DNA from: Fibrella aquatilis
GTDB lineage: Bacteria > Bacteroidota > Bacteroidia > Cytophagales > Spirosomataceae
Direction: 5' to 3'
DNA: 64,000 bases
Assembly: GCF_017353255.1 (NCBI RefSeq)
Contig: NZ_JAFMYU010000004.1
Location: 307,376 to 371,375, forward strand
The translations under genes and the position numbers were made by a program. Of the stretch, positions 1 to 7,047 are shown piece after piece. Below the pieces are notes generated by a model. It was not told the origin of the DNA and searched no databases. It worked only from the letters and a program-made list of their open reading frames with translations. Position 1 is the stretch's first letter. Each line of letters opens with the position of its first letter.

Positions 1-1992
1 CTGGCCAACGGTATCGTGTTGGATTACAGCGATATAACCGAACTAAAGCAACACGGAACGACGCTCCGCAAGGCCGAACTGGTGCAAAGTGTGCTAGACG
101 AAACGCCAGCCGGCATGATTGCCTCCGAGGCCATCCGGGGTGTAGACGGCCAGATCACAGACCTGCTTTTTGTACATGTAAACCGGCAGGTAGAGCGGCT
201 GCTGGGGCTAACCCCCGCGCAGCTTATCGACAAGCTCAACTCCGACGTATTTCCCGAAAGCATGGTCAATGGCATCTTCGACCGGTACGTAGAGGTGATC
301 GAATCGGGTTCACCACAGGTATTTGATTGCGAATACCGGGCCGACGGCGTTGATGGCTGGTATCGGGTTACGGCCCGTAGACTAAACGACGGGCTGGTGG
401 TGTCATTTCTGGACATAACGACTCTCAAAGAAGCCGAAGCCATTTACGCCCAGCAAACTGATCTGCTCCAGATGGTGCTCGACAACGCGCCGGCGGGAAT
501 GGTACTCTGGGAAGCCGTACGCGACACCACGGCTGAACGCACCATCATTGATTTCCGGTTCCGGCTGGCCAACCGTATGAACGCCTTCCTGATGGGTCAT
601 AGCGACTCATCGCCGGTGGGAAAACGGCTGTTGAAACAGTTTCCCCGGTTTGAGAATAGTGCGCTGGTGACGGCCCTACATGAGGTGTTTGCCTCACGCC
701 GGGCAACAGGCATGATTTTTTCAGACTACGGGGCGCAACCGGGAGGCTGGTTCGACTCACAATTGATACCCGTTGGCAACGAAGTGCTCATGATTTGCCT
801 GAACGTGACCGAACAGCATACCAGTCAGCGCACCCAGAAAGAGATGGCCGATCTCATGCAGGCCATCGTGGTCAACTCGCCTGTGGGGCTGGCTCTGCTA
901 AGTCCTCAGCACAACGCAGAAGGAGATTTTCTTGATTTCACCTACCGCCTGGCCAACGACACATTAGCGGCACTGAGCGGCCGGACCCCCGCCCAACTCA
1001 TCGGCAAACAGCTTCTGGAACTGTTCCCTGGTTTGCAGGATTCCGACTACTACCGGGGTATCATGCACGTTATGCAAACCGGCGAACCCCGGCGGGTCAC
1101 TATTCCGTATTACCAGGATGGCGCGGCGGGCTGGTTCGATAACCTGCTCATCAGGCAGGGCGACGACCTGCTGCTTTGCGTAACCGACGTAACCGAACGC
1201 CAGAACCACCAGCAGCAATTGGAACTACTGAATGGGGCGCTGCAACAGTCAAACGAAAACCTCCAGCAGTTTGCCTTCATTGCCAGCCACGACTTACAGG
1301 AGCCCTTGCGCAAGGTGCAGTCGTTTGGCACGTTGCTACGCACCCAATACGCAAGTCAACTCAACGACGCAGGCGTTGACCTCATCCGACGCATGGAAGC
1401 ATCGGCCCTGCGCATGTCAGTATTAATTCGGGATCTGCTCGAATTTTCGCGTCTCTCTACCCGTCAGGAGCCAACCAAGGCCATTTCGCTGAATAAACTC
1501 ATGGCCAACGTCGTCACCGACCTTGACCTGGTAATCCGCGAAACCGGTGCCAAGGTAATCATTGATCCGCTGCCTACACTCCCCGGCGATCTCAGCCAGT
1601 TGACACAACTGTTTCAAAACCTGTTGACCAACGCCCTAAAGTTCCATCAACCCGGCAGCACACCCGTCATACGGCTAAGCCACCGGAAGGTGTCAGCCAA
1701 TACGCTTGCACCCAACCCGTTGTTTCCCTTCCTGACCGTTGGTGATACCTCGGCTGGATCGCCGCGTCTGTTTCACGAGATCAGCATAGCAGATAATGGT
1801 ATTGGTTTCGACACAAAGTACACCGACCGCATCTTTGGCGTATTCCAGCGACTGCATGGCCGGACGCAATTTCCGGGCTCCGGCATCGGGCTATCTATTT
1901 GCAAGAAAGTAGCCGAAAACCACGGCGGGGCCATTTCCGTAGACAGCACCCCCGGCCAAGGCACTACCTTCCGGGTGTATTTGCCTGTTTAG
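1..1992 (+). CDS. PAS-domain sensor histidine kinase (5' end outside window)
   Basis: The reading frame is open from base 1 and the first codons already read as the end of a PAS unit, so the true start lies upstream; the GTG at 16 is only the first possible internal start. Numbering from that GTG, three PAS-like units follow (about residues 20-135, 147-270 and 282-395), each ending in a pattern such as FLDITTLKEAE or VTDVTERQ. Then comes a HisKA domain with the phospho-accepting His425 in ASHDLQEPLRK, and a HATPase_c domain with NLLTNALKFH (N box), ADNGIGFD (G1) and GSGIGLSICKK (G2). No membrane segment is seen in this part, so sensing is probably cytosolic through the PAS units. There is no receiver domain, so the partner regulator must be elsewhere. 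The stop codon lies inside the left arm of a long inverted repeat. Family assignment is firm; the signal is unknown. Confidence 0.93.
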   Translation: MANGIVLDYSDITELKQHGTTLRKAELVQSVLDETPAGMIASEAIRGVDGQITDLLFVHVNRQVERLLGLTPAQLIDKLNSDVFPESMVNGIFDRYVEVIESGSPQVFDCEYRADGVDGWYRVTARRLNDGLVVSFLDITTLKEAEAIYAQQTDLLQMVLDNAPAGMVLWEAVRDTTAERTIIDFRFRLANRMNAFLMGHSDSSPVGKRLLKQFPRFENSALVTALHEVFASRRATGMIFSDYGAQPGGWFDSQLIPVGNEVLMICLNVTEQHTSQRTQKEMADLMQAIVVNSPVGLALLSPQHNAEGDFLDFTYRLANDTLAALSGRTPAQLIGKQLLELFPGLQDSDYYRGIMHVMQTGEPRRVTIPYYQDGAAGWFDNLLIRQGDDLLLCVTDVTERQNHQQQLELLNGALQQSNENLQQFAFIASHDLQEPLRKVQSFGTLLRTQYASQLNDAGVDLIRRMEASALRMSVLIRDLLEFSRLSTRQEPTKAISLNKLMANVVTDLDLVIRETGAKVIIDPLPTLPGDLSQLTQLFQNLLTNALKFHQPGSTPVIRLSHRKVSANTLAPNPLFPFLTVGDTSAGSPRLFHEISIADNGIGFDTKYTDRIFGVFQRLHGRTQFPGSGIGLSICKKVAENHGGAISVDSTPGQGTTFRVYLPV

Positions 1993-2089
1993 GAGCCAAG
2001 AGGTGAGAGCCAAGAGCCAAGAGTGGCTGACGCATAAGTATGCTTGCGTCAGCCACTCTTGGCTCTTGGCTCTCACCTCTTAGCTCCTA
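1990..2089. repeat. Long intergenic inverted repeat holding both stop codons
   Basis: The arms 1990-2034 and 2045-2089 are complementary over 45 bases with one mismatch, around a 10-base loop. The sequence is built from repeated GAGCCAAGA words. The TAG of the kinase is the first codon of the left arm, and the TAG of the convergent gene is the outer end of the right arm, so the element exactly fills the space between two convergent genes. It could end transcription in both directions, although it lacks a clear T-tract. Confidence 0.9.
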
Positions 2090-3181
2090 ATACAGGTACA
2101 AATGCCGGGGGATTTCGGGGGCGGTGAGGTGGTCGTGAAGCCATTGGCGGCAGGCTTCCTGGTTGGCAGCACTGTTGTGCCGTAACCGCACGGCTCCGTA
2201 AAGTTGCACCGTGCCTCCGTCGCCTTTAGCGTGAATGTCGCAATCAGCCACGAGTGGGCAAGCCAGCACCACCTGCCTGATGTGGTCGGGGTAAACGTTG
2301 ACACCCGCGATAGCCACGGCCTCGTCGCGCCGCCCCAGCACCCGCAGTTGCCGGGGCGCAGGCTGGTCTACCCGGTCGGGTAAGGTGTAGCACTCGTTGG
2401 TGTCGGTGCGGCGTATTACCATAGGGTCGCTATCGGGTAGCAGTGTATGGTAAGGCAGCAGCGTAAACGGCTGGTCGGGATGGTGACGGTATGCAATACC
2501 CGCCGTTTCCGACGACCCATACACCTCCGTTAGCTCAACGCCCGCGCCAATCAGCTGCTGCGCCAGATCGGGGGCCATGGGGGCCGTTGACGTAACGCCA
2601 CTGCACTGCCGCAATTGCCCCGCCCCTACCGACCGCAGCAGGTATTCCCACATGAACGGCGTGCCTACCACCAGCACACCAGCTACCAAGGCCGTGGTAC
2701 CTGACTGGGCAAACGGCAGCACAGGCCGCGCCCAGACGTGGGGCAGCAACACCGTAAACATGAACCCGTAGATGTGTTGTCCCCCCACCAAGCTCACCAC
2801 CTGATTAGGCTGAGGCAGGTAATCGGACCAGAAACGCGCTTCGGCCAGCAGATCGGTCAGGCGGTGCCGCACAGCGCGCGAACTGCCCCCAGTGCCGGAG
2901 GTACGGAACGTGATAAACTCGTCGGACTCCTGCCGGGCGTGTATGATCTTTTGCACCCAATTGTCCAGTAGCGTATCGGCCAGCAGGTAATGATTAGCGG
3001 CGGAGTTGAAGAGGCCAAAAAACTCGTTGAGGCGAGCAGCCAGTTCCAGGCGAGTGATGGAGTCAACGCCCATGTCGCGATACAGATCGGCCCCGGCCGT
3101 GATTCCACCCGGCGGCAGCCCCAGCAGCCCCGCCAGCATGTCGAGCACCAGGCGGCGAACGGTATCGGGCGTCCAGTTCAT
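2087..3181 (-). CDS. Acyl-carrier domain fused to an adenylate-forming (AMP-binding) domain
   Basis: The protein has 364 residues. An acyl-carrier-like domain at about 1-75 carries the phosphopantetheine serine Ser41 in MGVDSITRLE. It is followed by a class I adenylate-forming domain with a P-loop-like TFRTSGTGGSS at 92-101, YGSSETAG at 221-228, and GRRDEAVAIAGVNVYP at 283-298. Such enzymes activate a carboxylic acid as its adenylate and pass it to a thiol, here perhaps the fused carrier domain. The C-terminus stops at EIPRHLYLY, before the usual GK motif with the A10 lysine, and the stop codon belongs to the flanking inverted repeat, so the end may be truncated. The gene upstream on the same strand encodes a photoactive-yellow-protein homologue. 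A role in activating p-coumarate for its chromophore is an inference; an aryl-polyene or pigment role is the alternative. Confidence 0.8.
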   Translation of the reverse strand: MNWTPDTVRRLVLDMLAGLLGLPPGGITAGADLYRDMGVDSITRLELAARLNEFFGLFNSAANHYLLADTLLDNWVQKIIHARQESDEFITFRTSGTGGSSRAVRHRLTDLLAEARFWSDYLPQPNQVVSLVGGQHIYGFMFTVLLPHVWARPVLPFAQSGTTALVAGVLVVGTPFMWEYLLRSVGAGQLRQCSGVTSTAPMAPDLAQQLIGAGVELTEVYGSSETAGIAYRHHPDQPFTLLPYHTLLPDSDPMVIRRTDTNECYTLPDRVDQPAPRQLRVLGRRDEAVAIAGVNVYPDHIRQVVLACPLVADCDIHAKGDGGTVQLYGAVRLRHNSAANQEACRQWLHDHLTAPEIPRHLYLY

Positions 3182-3318
3182 GAGGGCTAATGGGCTAGCA
3201 GGTTGGCCTTATGCAGGTAAGTAGTTATGTCGTCTGTTGTCTATTTCCACCACGCCAACCGGTAGCCGGGCAAAAAGGGGAAGTAGCTGAGCTTGAAAAT
3301 GGGTGGTTTGCTCTGGTG

Positions 3319-3687
3319 TCATTCGGTCCAGCGACGGTCAACCAGAAAATATTGGTACTTGCTGCTGGGCGATTTCAACAACCGCAGCCTCACTTTGGTA
3401 GGCTGGCTCACGTAGGTCAGTACGTAGTCGAGTTCTTCATCAAGCGTTGGCTGGGCGTACTTGGCCGCCACCAGAAAATTGTTGGCACAGGGGGCTATCT
3501 GCGTAAAATAGTACTTACCCACAGCATACTCAGGCGTGATACCGGTTATGTGCGATTCTGACTTGCAGTAGGCTATTACCACACCATCGCGACTCATGCG
3601 CACTACCCCAAACGGGGCTTCGTCTAGTTGCCCGTTGGTTTGGTGTTCCAACCAGTCGAGCAGGTGCGGATCAGAGAAATGAATCAT
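3319..3687 (-). CDS. pyp: Photoactive yellow protein (PYP) homologue, PAS fold
   Basis: This 122-residue protein has the length and pattern of PYP, a blue-light sensor that carries p-coumaric acid on a cysteine thioester. NGQLDEAPFGVV matches the N-terminal cap and first strand of PYP. Tyr40, Glu44 and Thr48 in AYCKSESHITG stand where PYP has the chromophore-binding Tyr42, Glu46 and Thr50, and Cys67 in QIAPCANN stands where PYP has the chromophore-bearing Cys69. The arginine that follows in PYP (Arg52) is isoleucine here. The end, PTKVRLRLL with aromatic YQYFLV, fits the last strands. It lies 137 bases upstream of the carrier/adenylation gene on the same strand, a likely transcription unit. 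The residues were aligned by eye from memory of the family. A non-chromophore PAS protein that merely keeps these residues is possible but less likely. Confidence 0.8.
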   Translation of the reverse strand: MIHFSDPHLLDWLEHQTNGQLDEAPFGVVRMSRDGVVIAYCKSESHITGITPEYAVGKYYFTQIAPCANNFLVAAKYAQPTLDEELDYVLTYVSQPTKVRLRLLKSPSSKYQYFLVDRRWTE

Positions 3688-4049
3688 TAGGTTAAATCTT
3701 TCTTAGAAGTAAGGTTCGGGGTATTTTTCCTTACAAATAACTACCACACACTACTAGACATTGTTTATTGCCAAATACGGACAAACGTAACCAACATGTA
3801 GCAAAAAAGGCCCTCATTGTTGCACAATTATACCACCATTTTTTGCAGGATAATCTATTCATTTAAGCTGTCAGCAGCAATATTAAGTACTGTCACTTAA
3901 AAAGGGGTTTTAGCTATTTAGATCACACTAAGTAGCCACCACACAACCGCACCAACGTGCCTTGGTAGTATGCAATAGCGTGTAATGAGGTTGCCTGCAA
4001 CCCATACGGCTTTAATCGGGTCTATGATCAAACATCAACGCGCAGTACC
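3688..4049. other. Gene-free stretch between divergent genes
   Basis: This A+T-rich stretch of about 360 bases separates the PYP homologue on the minus strand from the lipoprotein gene on the plus strand. It should hold both promoters. Reading on the minus strand, a TTATTTG close to the Bacteroidota -7 element lies about 50 bases before the PYP start, but no convincing -33 partner was found. No hairpin or RNA gene was recognised. Confidence 0.5.
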
Positions 4050-4469
4050 ATGAAAATCAAGGTTTTACCTCTCCTGGTGGGCCTGTCTTGTCTAGGCTGT
4101 AAAAACGACCCTATACCCAACGCGGCCGACCTCGCCAACCGGCTGACCGACCAGAGAGACTGGCTTATCACCGAACGCCAGGGTAGCACCCCGACCGCCA
4201 GCAACATCCGTTTTCTGTCGCTGATCACCTATGACCCAGCCCGGCCCGTGCCAACGTATCAGTATGATCACCTGACGTTTGAGGCAGGCGGCAAACTAAC
4301 CCTGCACGCACCCAATCAGTCGGCGGGGGGCGTGGCCGACAAGGTAGTCCGCTGGTCGGTGTCGGCTACCAATGCGCAGTTGATCGTGTTCGATTTCAGC
4401 ACCTCAACCAGCACCTGGAAGGTCCTCGACCAAACCCCAACAAAACTCAGCATCGAAACGATTGATTAA
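4050..4469 (+). CDS. Small secreted lipoprotein, function unknown
   Basis: The protein has 139 residues. The start MKIKVLPLLVGLSCLGCKND is a short lipoprotein-type signal; the likely lipidated cysteine is Cys17, although Cys14 cannot be excluded because the lipobox is not canonical. The remainder has a pattern DWLITERQGSTP, then FLSLITYD and DHLTFEAGGKLTLH, and ends with paired strands (LIVFDFSTSTSTWKVLDQTPTKLSI). This resembles small beta-rich, lipocalin-like lipoproteins of Bacteroidota, but no family is claimed. Its stop codon is within the left arm of a 39-base inverted repeat. The BlaI-like gene follows after about 150 bases and seems to be a separate unit. Confidence 0.75.
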   Translation: MKIKVLPLLVGLSCLGCKNDPIPNAADLANRLTDQRDWLITERQGSTPTASNIRFLSLITYDPARPVPTYQYDHLTFEAGGKLTLHAPNQSAGGVADKVVRWSVSATNAQLIVFDFSTSTSTWKVLDQTPTKLSIETID

Positions 4470-4547
4470 AGAGGGGGTGGGTGGGGTGTAGTTTGTGGTT
4501 GCTGACGCCCACAAACTACACCCCACCCACCCCCTCTTTAATCAATC
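4460..4547. repeat. Perfect 39-base inverted repeat, G-rich arm
   Basis: The arms 4460-4498 and 4509-4547 are perfectly complementary around a 10-base loop. The left arm includes the last codons and stop of the lipoprotein gene. One strand is rich in G-tracts (GGGGGTGGGTGGGG), the other in C-tracts. It would form a very stable hairpin at the 3' end of the lipoprotein message; a T-tract is lacking. Confidence 0.92.
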
Positions 4548-4580
4548 CTGTAAAAAAAGCTTGCATTTTTGGTTTCGCTG

Positions 4581-4618
4581 ATTCTATATTTGTAGAATAA
4601 AAACTACAACTATAGAAT
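4581..4618. promoter_or_regulatory. BlaI-type operator overlapping the start codon
   Basis: The arms 4581-4595 and 4604-4618 form a 15-base dyad with one mismatch around an 8-base centre. The inner parts TTGTAG and CTACAA resemble the TACA/TGTA half-sites of BlaI/MecI operators. The right arm runs into the ATG of the regulator gene at 4617, so autorepression is likely. Confidence 0.7.
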
Positions 4619-4988
4619 GAAACTATCTCCTGCCGAAGAAACCCTGATGCAACACCTCTGGAGCCGGGGTGAAGCGTATATGAAAGACCTCATCGATGCT
4701 TATGAGGATCCCAAACCGGCCGCCACTACCGTGGCCACGTTGCTGAAACGCATGATCGACAAAGGCTTTGTGGCCTACCGCGAACGGGGTAACTCGCGGG
4801 AATACTATGCATTGGTAAGCCGCAATGACTACTTCGCCAAGCACGTCAACGGGTTGATTAAGAACTTCTTCAACAACTCGGCAGCGCAGTTTGCTTCGTT
4901 TTTCACCACCCAAACCAACCTCTCGGCCGCCGAACTGGCCGAACTTCGTAAGCTCATTGATGAACAGATAGACCGCCAACAGCCATGA
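4617..4988 (+). CDS. BlaI/MecI/CopY-family transcriptional repressor
   Basis: The protein has 123 residues, normal for the family. The N-terminal winged helix begins LSPAEETLMQHLW and continues with the recognition region PAATTVATLLKRMIDKGFVAYRERGNSREYYALV. A C-terminal dimerisation part with helices ends in a charged tail. Family members repress their own operon until the membrane metalloprotease partner triggers their cleavage. The next gene overlaps by 4 bases (ATGA) and encodes that partner. The operator dyad lies over the start codon. No beta-lactamase gene follows, so the controlled process is probably not antibiotic resistance in this window. Confidence 0.93.
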   Translation: MKLSPAEETLMQHLWSRGEAYMKDLIDAYEDPKPAATTVATLLKRMIDKGFVAYRERGNSREYYALVSRNDYFAKHVNGLIKNFFNNSAAQFASFFTTQTNLSAAELAELRKLIDEQIDRQQP

Positions 4989-6457
4989 CCCTGTACCTAC
5001 TCCAATCGGGTTTGAGTTTACTGGTGCTGCTGGGTGTCTACAAGCTATGGCTGGAGAATCAACCTATGCACTGCCTCAAACGAGCCTACCTACTGGGTAC
5101 GCTCGTGGTCTCGCTAACGGCCCCGCTCATCACCCTGAACGTGCCGGTAGGTACCTTGCCCGTCCTGAATACGCTGGCTAGCCAACAAGTTGACAACCAA
5201 CTGTTTCCCAGAAATTTACAGCTCGTTCGGCAAGCCGATGCCGTGGCTGTTAGCAGTCTGCCAAACCAGCGCTCTTTCACCCTTCGGGACGCCGGACCAC
5301 CGCCGTTCACTCTTTCACTTTGTACTCTTTCAGTCTACGCCGCCGTCACGCTGCTGATGCTGCTGCGCTTTGGCCGGAACCTGTACCGGCTGTTCCGACA
5401 AGTTGTTCGCAACCCGACCGAGCCGTTTCGTGGGGCGATGCTGGTGCGACTACCCAGCGAAGTCATTGGCTCGGGGTTACCCTACACGTTCTTGCACTAC
5501 CTCTTTGTGCCCGGCGAGGCCTATGAACGCGGCGAAATCGAGGGCGAACTGTTCACTCATGAACTGGCTCATATCCGGCAACGGCATTCGCTGGATGTGC
5601 TGCTGATAGAATTGTTGCTGTGCTTCGGCTGGTTCAATCCGTTGCTGTTCTGGCTAAAACGAGCCATGCAACTCAACCATGAATTTCTGGCCGACGAAGC
5701 CGTAAACCGTACTCATGGCAACGTGACGGACTATCAGAAATTACTCGTCAGCAAATTAACCTGCTCATTTTCTGAACTTTCGTTAACTAGCACATTTACT
5801 TTTCAAACCACTAAACAACGATTGACGATGATGACCAAGCAAGATTCCGCGTTCCGCACCTGGCTGGTTGGGGGTGCCACTACTTTGCTCTTCGGTGCCA
5901 TGACCGTGCTGCTCAGTACCCGCACTGTGGCGCAACAGGCACCGGCTATTTCGACCCCAAAAGCCTCTGCCAAAACCCAGCCTGCTCAAACCAACGACAT
6001 AGCCGAGATAGAACGCCTTTACGGCGAAAAGCTGGTATCTATACCAACGCGCATTGGTGCACCACTGAAAGAGCAGTACAAGAAATTCAACGACCTGACA
6101 CCGGACGAAAAAGCACGAGTGATCGTTCTGAAGCCTGACGCCCGCAAAACACCCACCGAAGCCGAGTGGAACGACTTCAAAAACACCAGGAAGTACGGCA
6201 TTTGGGTGAATGGCAAACGCCGCCGCGACAACCCGATGGCTAAATACAAACGGACAGATATTGTGTCATACTCGTACAGTTTTGTGCATAAAAATGCCCG
6301 GCAACCAGAAGGTTATCTGTATCAACTGGAGTTAGATACGGAAGAAGGCTACCAACAGACCCTGCGCGATTGGGAGGCGAAGCCGTGGATGGCTTTAATG
6401 ACTAAAGGAGAGAAAGAAAAGTTTGAGAAGCGGCAAAAAGCGCGTTCAGGAAAGTAA
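4985..6457 (+). CDS. BlaR1/MecR1-like M56 membrane metallopeptidase
   Basis: The protein has 490 residues. The N-terminal part has hydrophobic helices at about 1-20, 37-55 and 110-130, followed by a zinc-protease motif HELAH at 192-196 with the downstream acidic FLADEAV near residue 238, and further helices (about 200-225 and 297-315). This is the M56 sensor-protease layout. The family senses a signal outside and destroys the BlaI partner, whose gene overlaps by 4 bases upstream. The C-terminal 170 residues after the last membrane helix are charged, with PTEAEWNDFKNTRKYGIWVNG and a tail YQQTLRDWEAKPW. They show none of the penicillin-binding motifs of BlaR1, so the external sensor is different and its ligand unknown. 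Confidence 0.9.
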   Translation: MTLYLLQSGLSLLVLLGVYKLWLENQPMHCLKRAYLLGTLVVSLTAPLITLNVPVGTLPVLNTLASQQVDNQLFPRNLQLVRQADAVAVSSLPNQRSFTLRDAGPPPFTLSLCTLSVYAAVTLLMLLRFGRNLYRLFRQVVRNPTEPFRGAMLVRLPSEVIGSGLPYTFLHYLFVPGEAYERGEIEGELFTHELAHIRQRHSLDVLLIELLLCFGWFNPLLFWLKRAMQLNHEFLADEAVNRTHGNVTDYQKLLVSKLTCSFSELSLTSTFTFQTTKQRLTMMTKQDSAFRTWLVGGATTLLFGAMTVLLSTRTVAQQAPAISTPKASAKTQPAQTNDIAEIERLYGEKLVSIPTRIGAPLKEQYKKFNDLTPDEKARVIVLKPDARKTPTEAEWNDFKNTRKYGIWVNGKRRRDNPMAKYKRTDIVSYSYSFVHKNARQPEGYLYQLELDTEEGYQQTLRDWEAKPWMALMTKGEKEKFEKRQKARSGK

Positions 6458-6464
6458 GTGGCCC

Positions 6465-6502
6465 CGTCCGAAACTGTACTGAAAACTGTCCGGTAGCGGA
6501 CA
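6465..6502 (+). promoter_or_regulatory. Paired activator sites (UAS) of permease promoter 1
   Basis: A perfect TGTCCG-N4-CGGACA dyad lies at 6487-6502, with its centre 63 bases before the -24 GG of the sigma-54 promoter at 6557-6558. A degenerate copy, CGTCCG-N4-TGTACT, lies at 6465-6480, centred 22 bases further upstream. The same dyad recurs before every permease unit in the window. Confidence 0.75.
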
Positions 6503-6514
6503 AGGTAATCAACC

Positions 6515-6549
6515 AAAAATGCCGTTTCTGATTCAGAGGCGGCATTTTT
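6515..6549 (+). terminator. Hairpin with T-tract between UAS and promoter
   Basis: Arms of 10 bases (6515-6524 and 6540-6549) are followed by a run of T. The loop contains TTTCTGATTC, which is also found in the hairpin of the promoter at 21.7 kb. It can end transcription arriving from the BlaR-like gene, while sitting between the activator site and the sigma-54 promoter. Confidence 0.65.
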
Positions 6550-6554
6550 TTGTT

Positions 6555-6571
6555 TAGGCACGGCTGTTGAA
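6555..6571 (+). promoter_or_regulatory. Sigma-54 (-24/-12) promoter 1
   Basis: TAGGCACGGCTGTTGAA fits the -24/-12 consensus, with 11 bases from the second G of GG to the G of TTG. The predicted start of transcription is near 6581, about 20 bases before the secreted-protein gene. The TTG at 6567 is part of the promoter and not a start codon. Confidence 0.72.
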
Positions 6572-6602
6572 CACCCATACACGCACCCAAGCAATGCCTG
6601 CT

Positions 6603-7043
6603 ATGAAAAGCCTGCTCACCCTCCTCTGTTGCGCCAACGCCCTGCTGGCTGCTGCCCAAACCACCACATCGACCAGCAACAATTTTAACGTGACAGTGAG
6701 TACCACCAAAACTGAAAACGGCAAGACAACCCACCACCAACAGGCGCTGACGGGCGACGATTTGAGCCTGGTCAAGCTTGCCAGCCTGTCGGGTGGGCTG
6801 CTGGATACAGTCCGGTTTGAGTGCCCCAAATGCAATGGTAACATGAAGCTGTTGGTGAATGGCAACGGCACCAACATGACCTACGAACAAAAGAGCAGCC
6901 ACAAGACCAACACCCTGTTTCCGGTGGCTATGCCCCTACCCCCCGGCAATTACGTGTACACCTATTGGCAGAATGGCGTAGAGCAAATGAAGCTGCCCTT
7001 CACCGTAAAAGCAGGCGAGAAAAACGTAGTAACCGTCAAATAG
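6603..7043 (+). CDS. Small secreted CxxC protein, first gene of permease operon
   Basis: From ATG 6603 the product has 146 residues (an ATG at 6594 would add three). The start MKSLLTLLCCANALLAAAQ is a clear signal peptide. The mature part is rich in T, S and N. It contains ECPKCNGNMKLLVNG, with a CxxC pair, and ends FPVAMPLPPGNYVYTYW...LPFTVKAGEK. The secreted protein at 39.9 kb has the same CxxC and FPV-(M/I)PL-GNY-LP-T-GEK pattern, so the two are paralogues. Both travel with permease genes. The first permease begins 4 bases downstream, so the two are cotranscribed from the sigma-54 promoter. The function is unknown; a periplasmic partner of the permeases is an inference. A CxxC pair could bind metal or form a disulfide. 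Confidence 0.8.
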   Translation: MKSLLTLLCCANALLAAAQTTTSTSNNFNVTVSTTKTENGKTTHHQQALTGDDLSLVKLASLSGGLLDTVRFECPKCNGNMKLLVNGNGTNMTYEQKSSHKTNTLFPVAMPLPPGNYVYTYWQNGVEQMKLPFTVKAGEKNVVTVK

Positions 7044-7047
7044 ACCC

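Noticed and set aside
4471..4490. G-quadruplex in the G-rich arm of the inverted repeat
   Set aside because: Only three clear G-tracts are close together, and the perfect complementary arm would compete; noted but not called.
6567..6602. TTG start for the secreted CxxC protein
   Set aside because: The TTG is the -12 element of the sigma-54 promoter; the signal peptide begins at ATG 6603.
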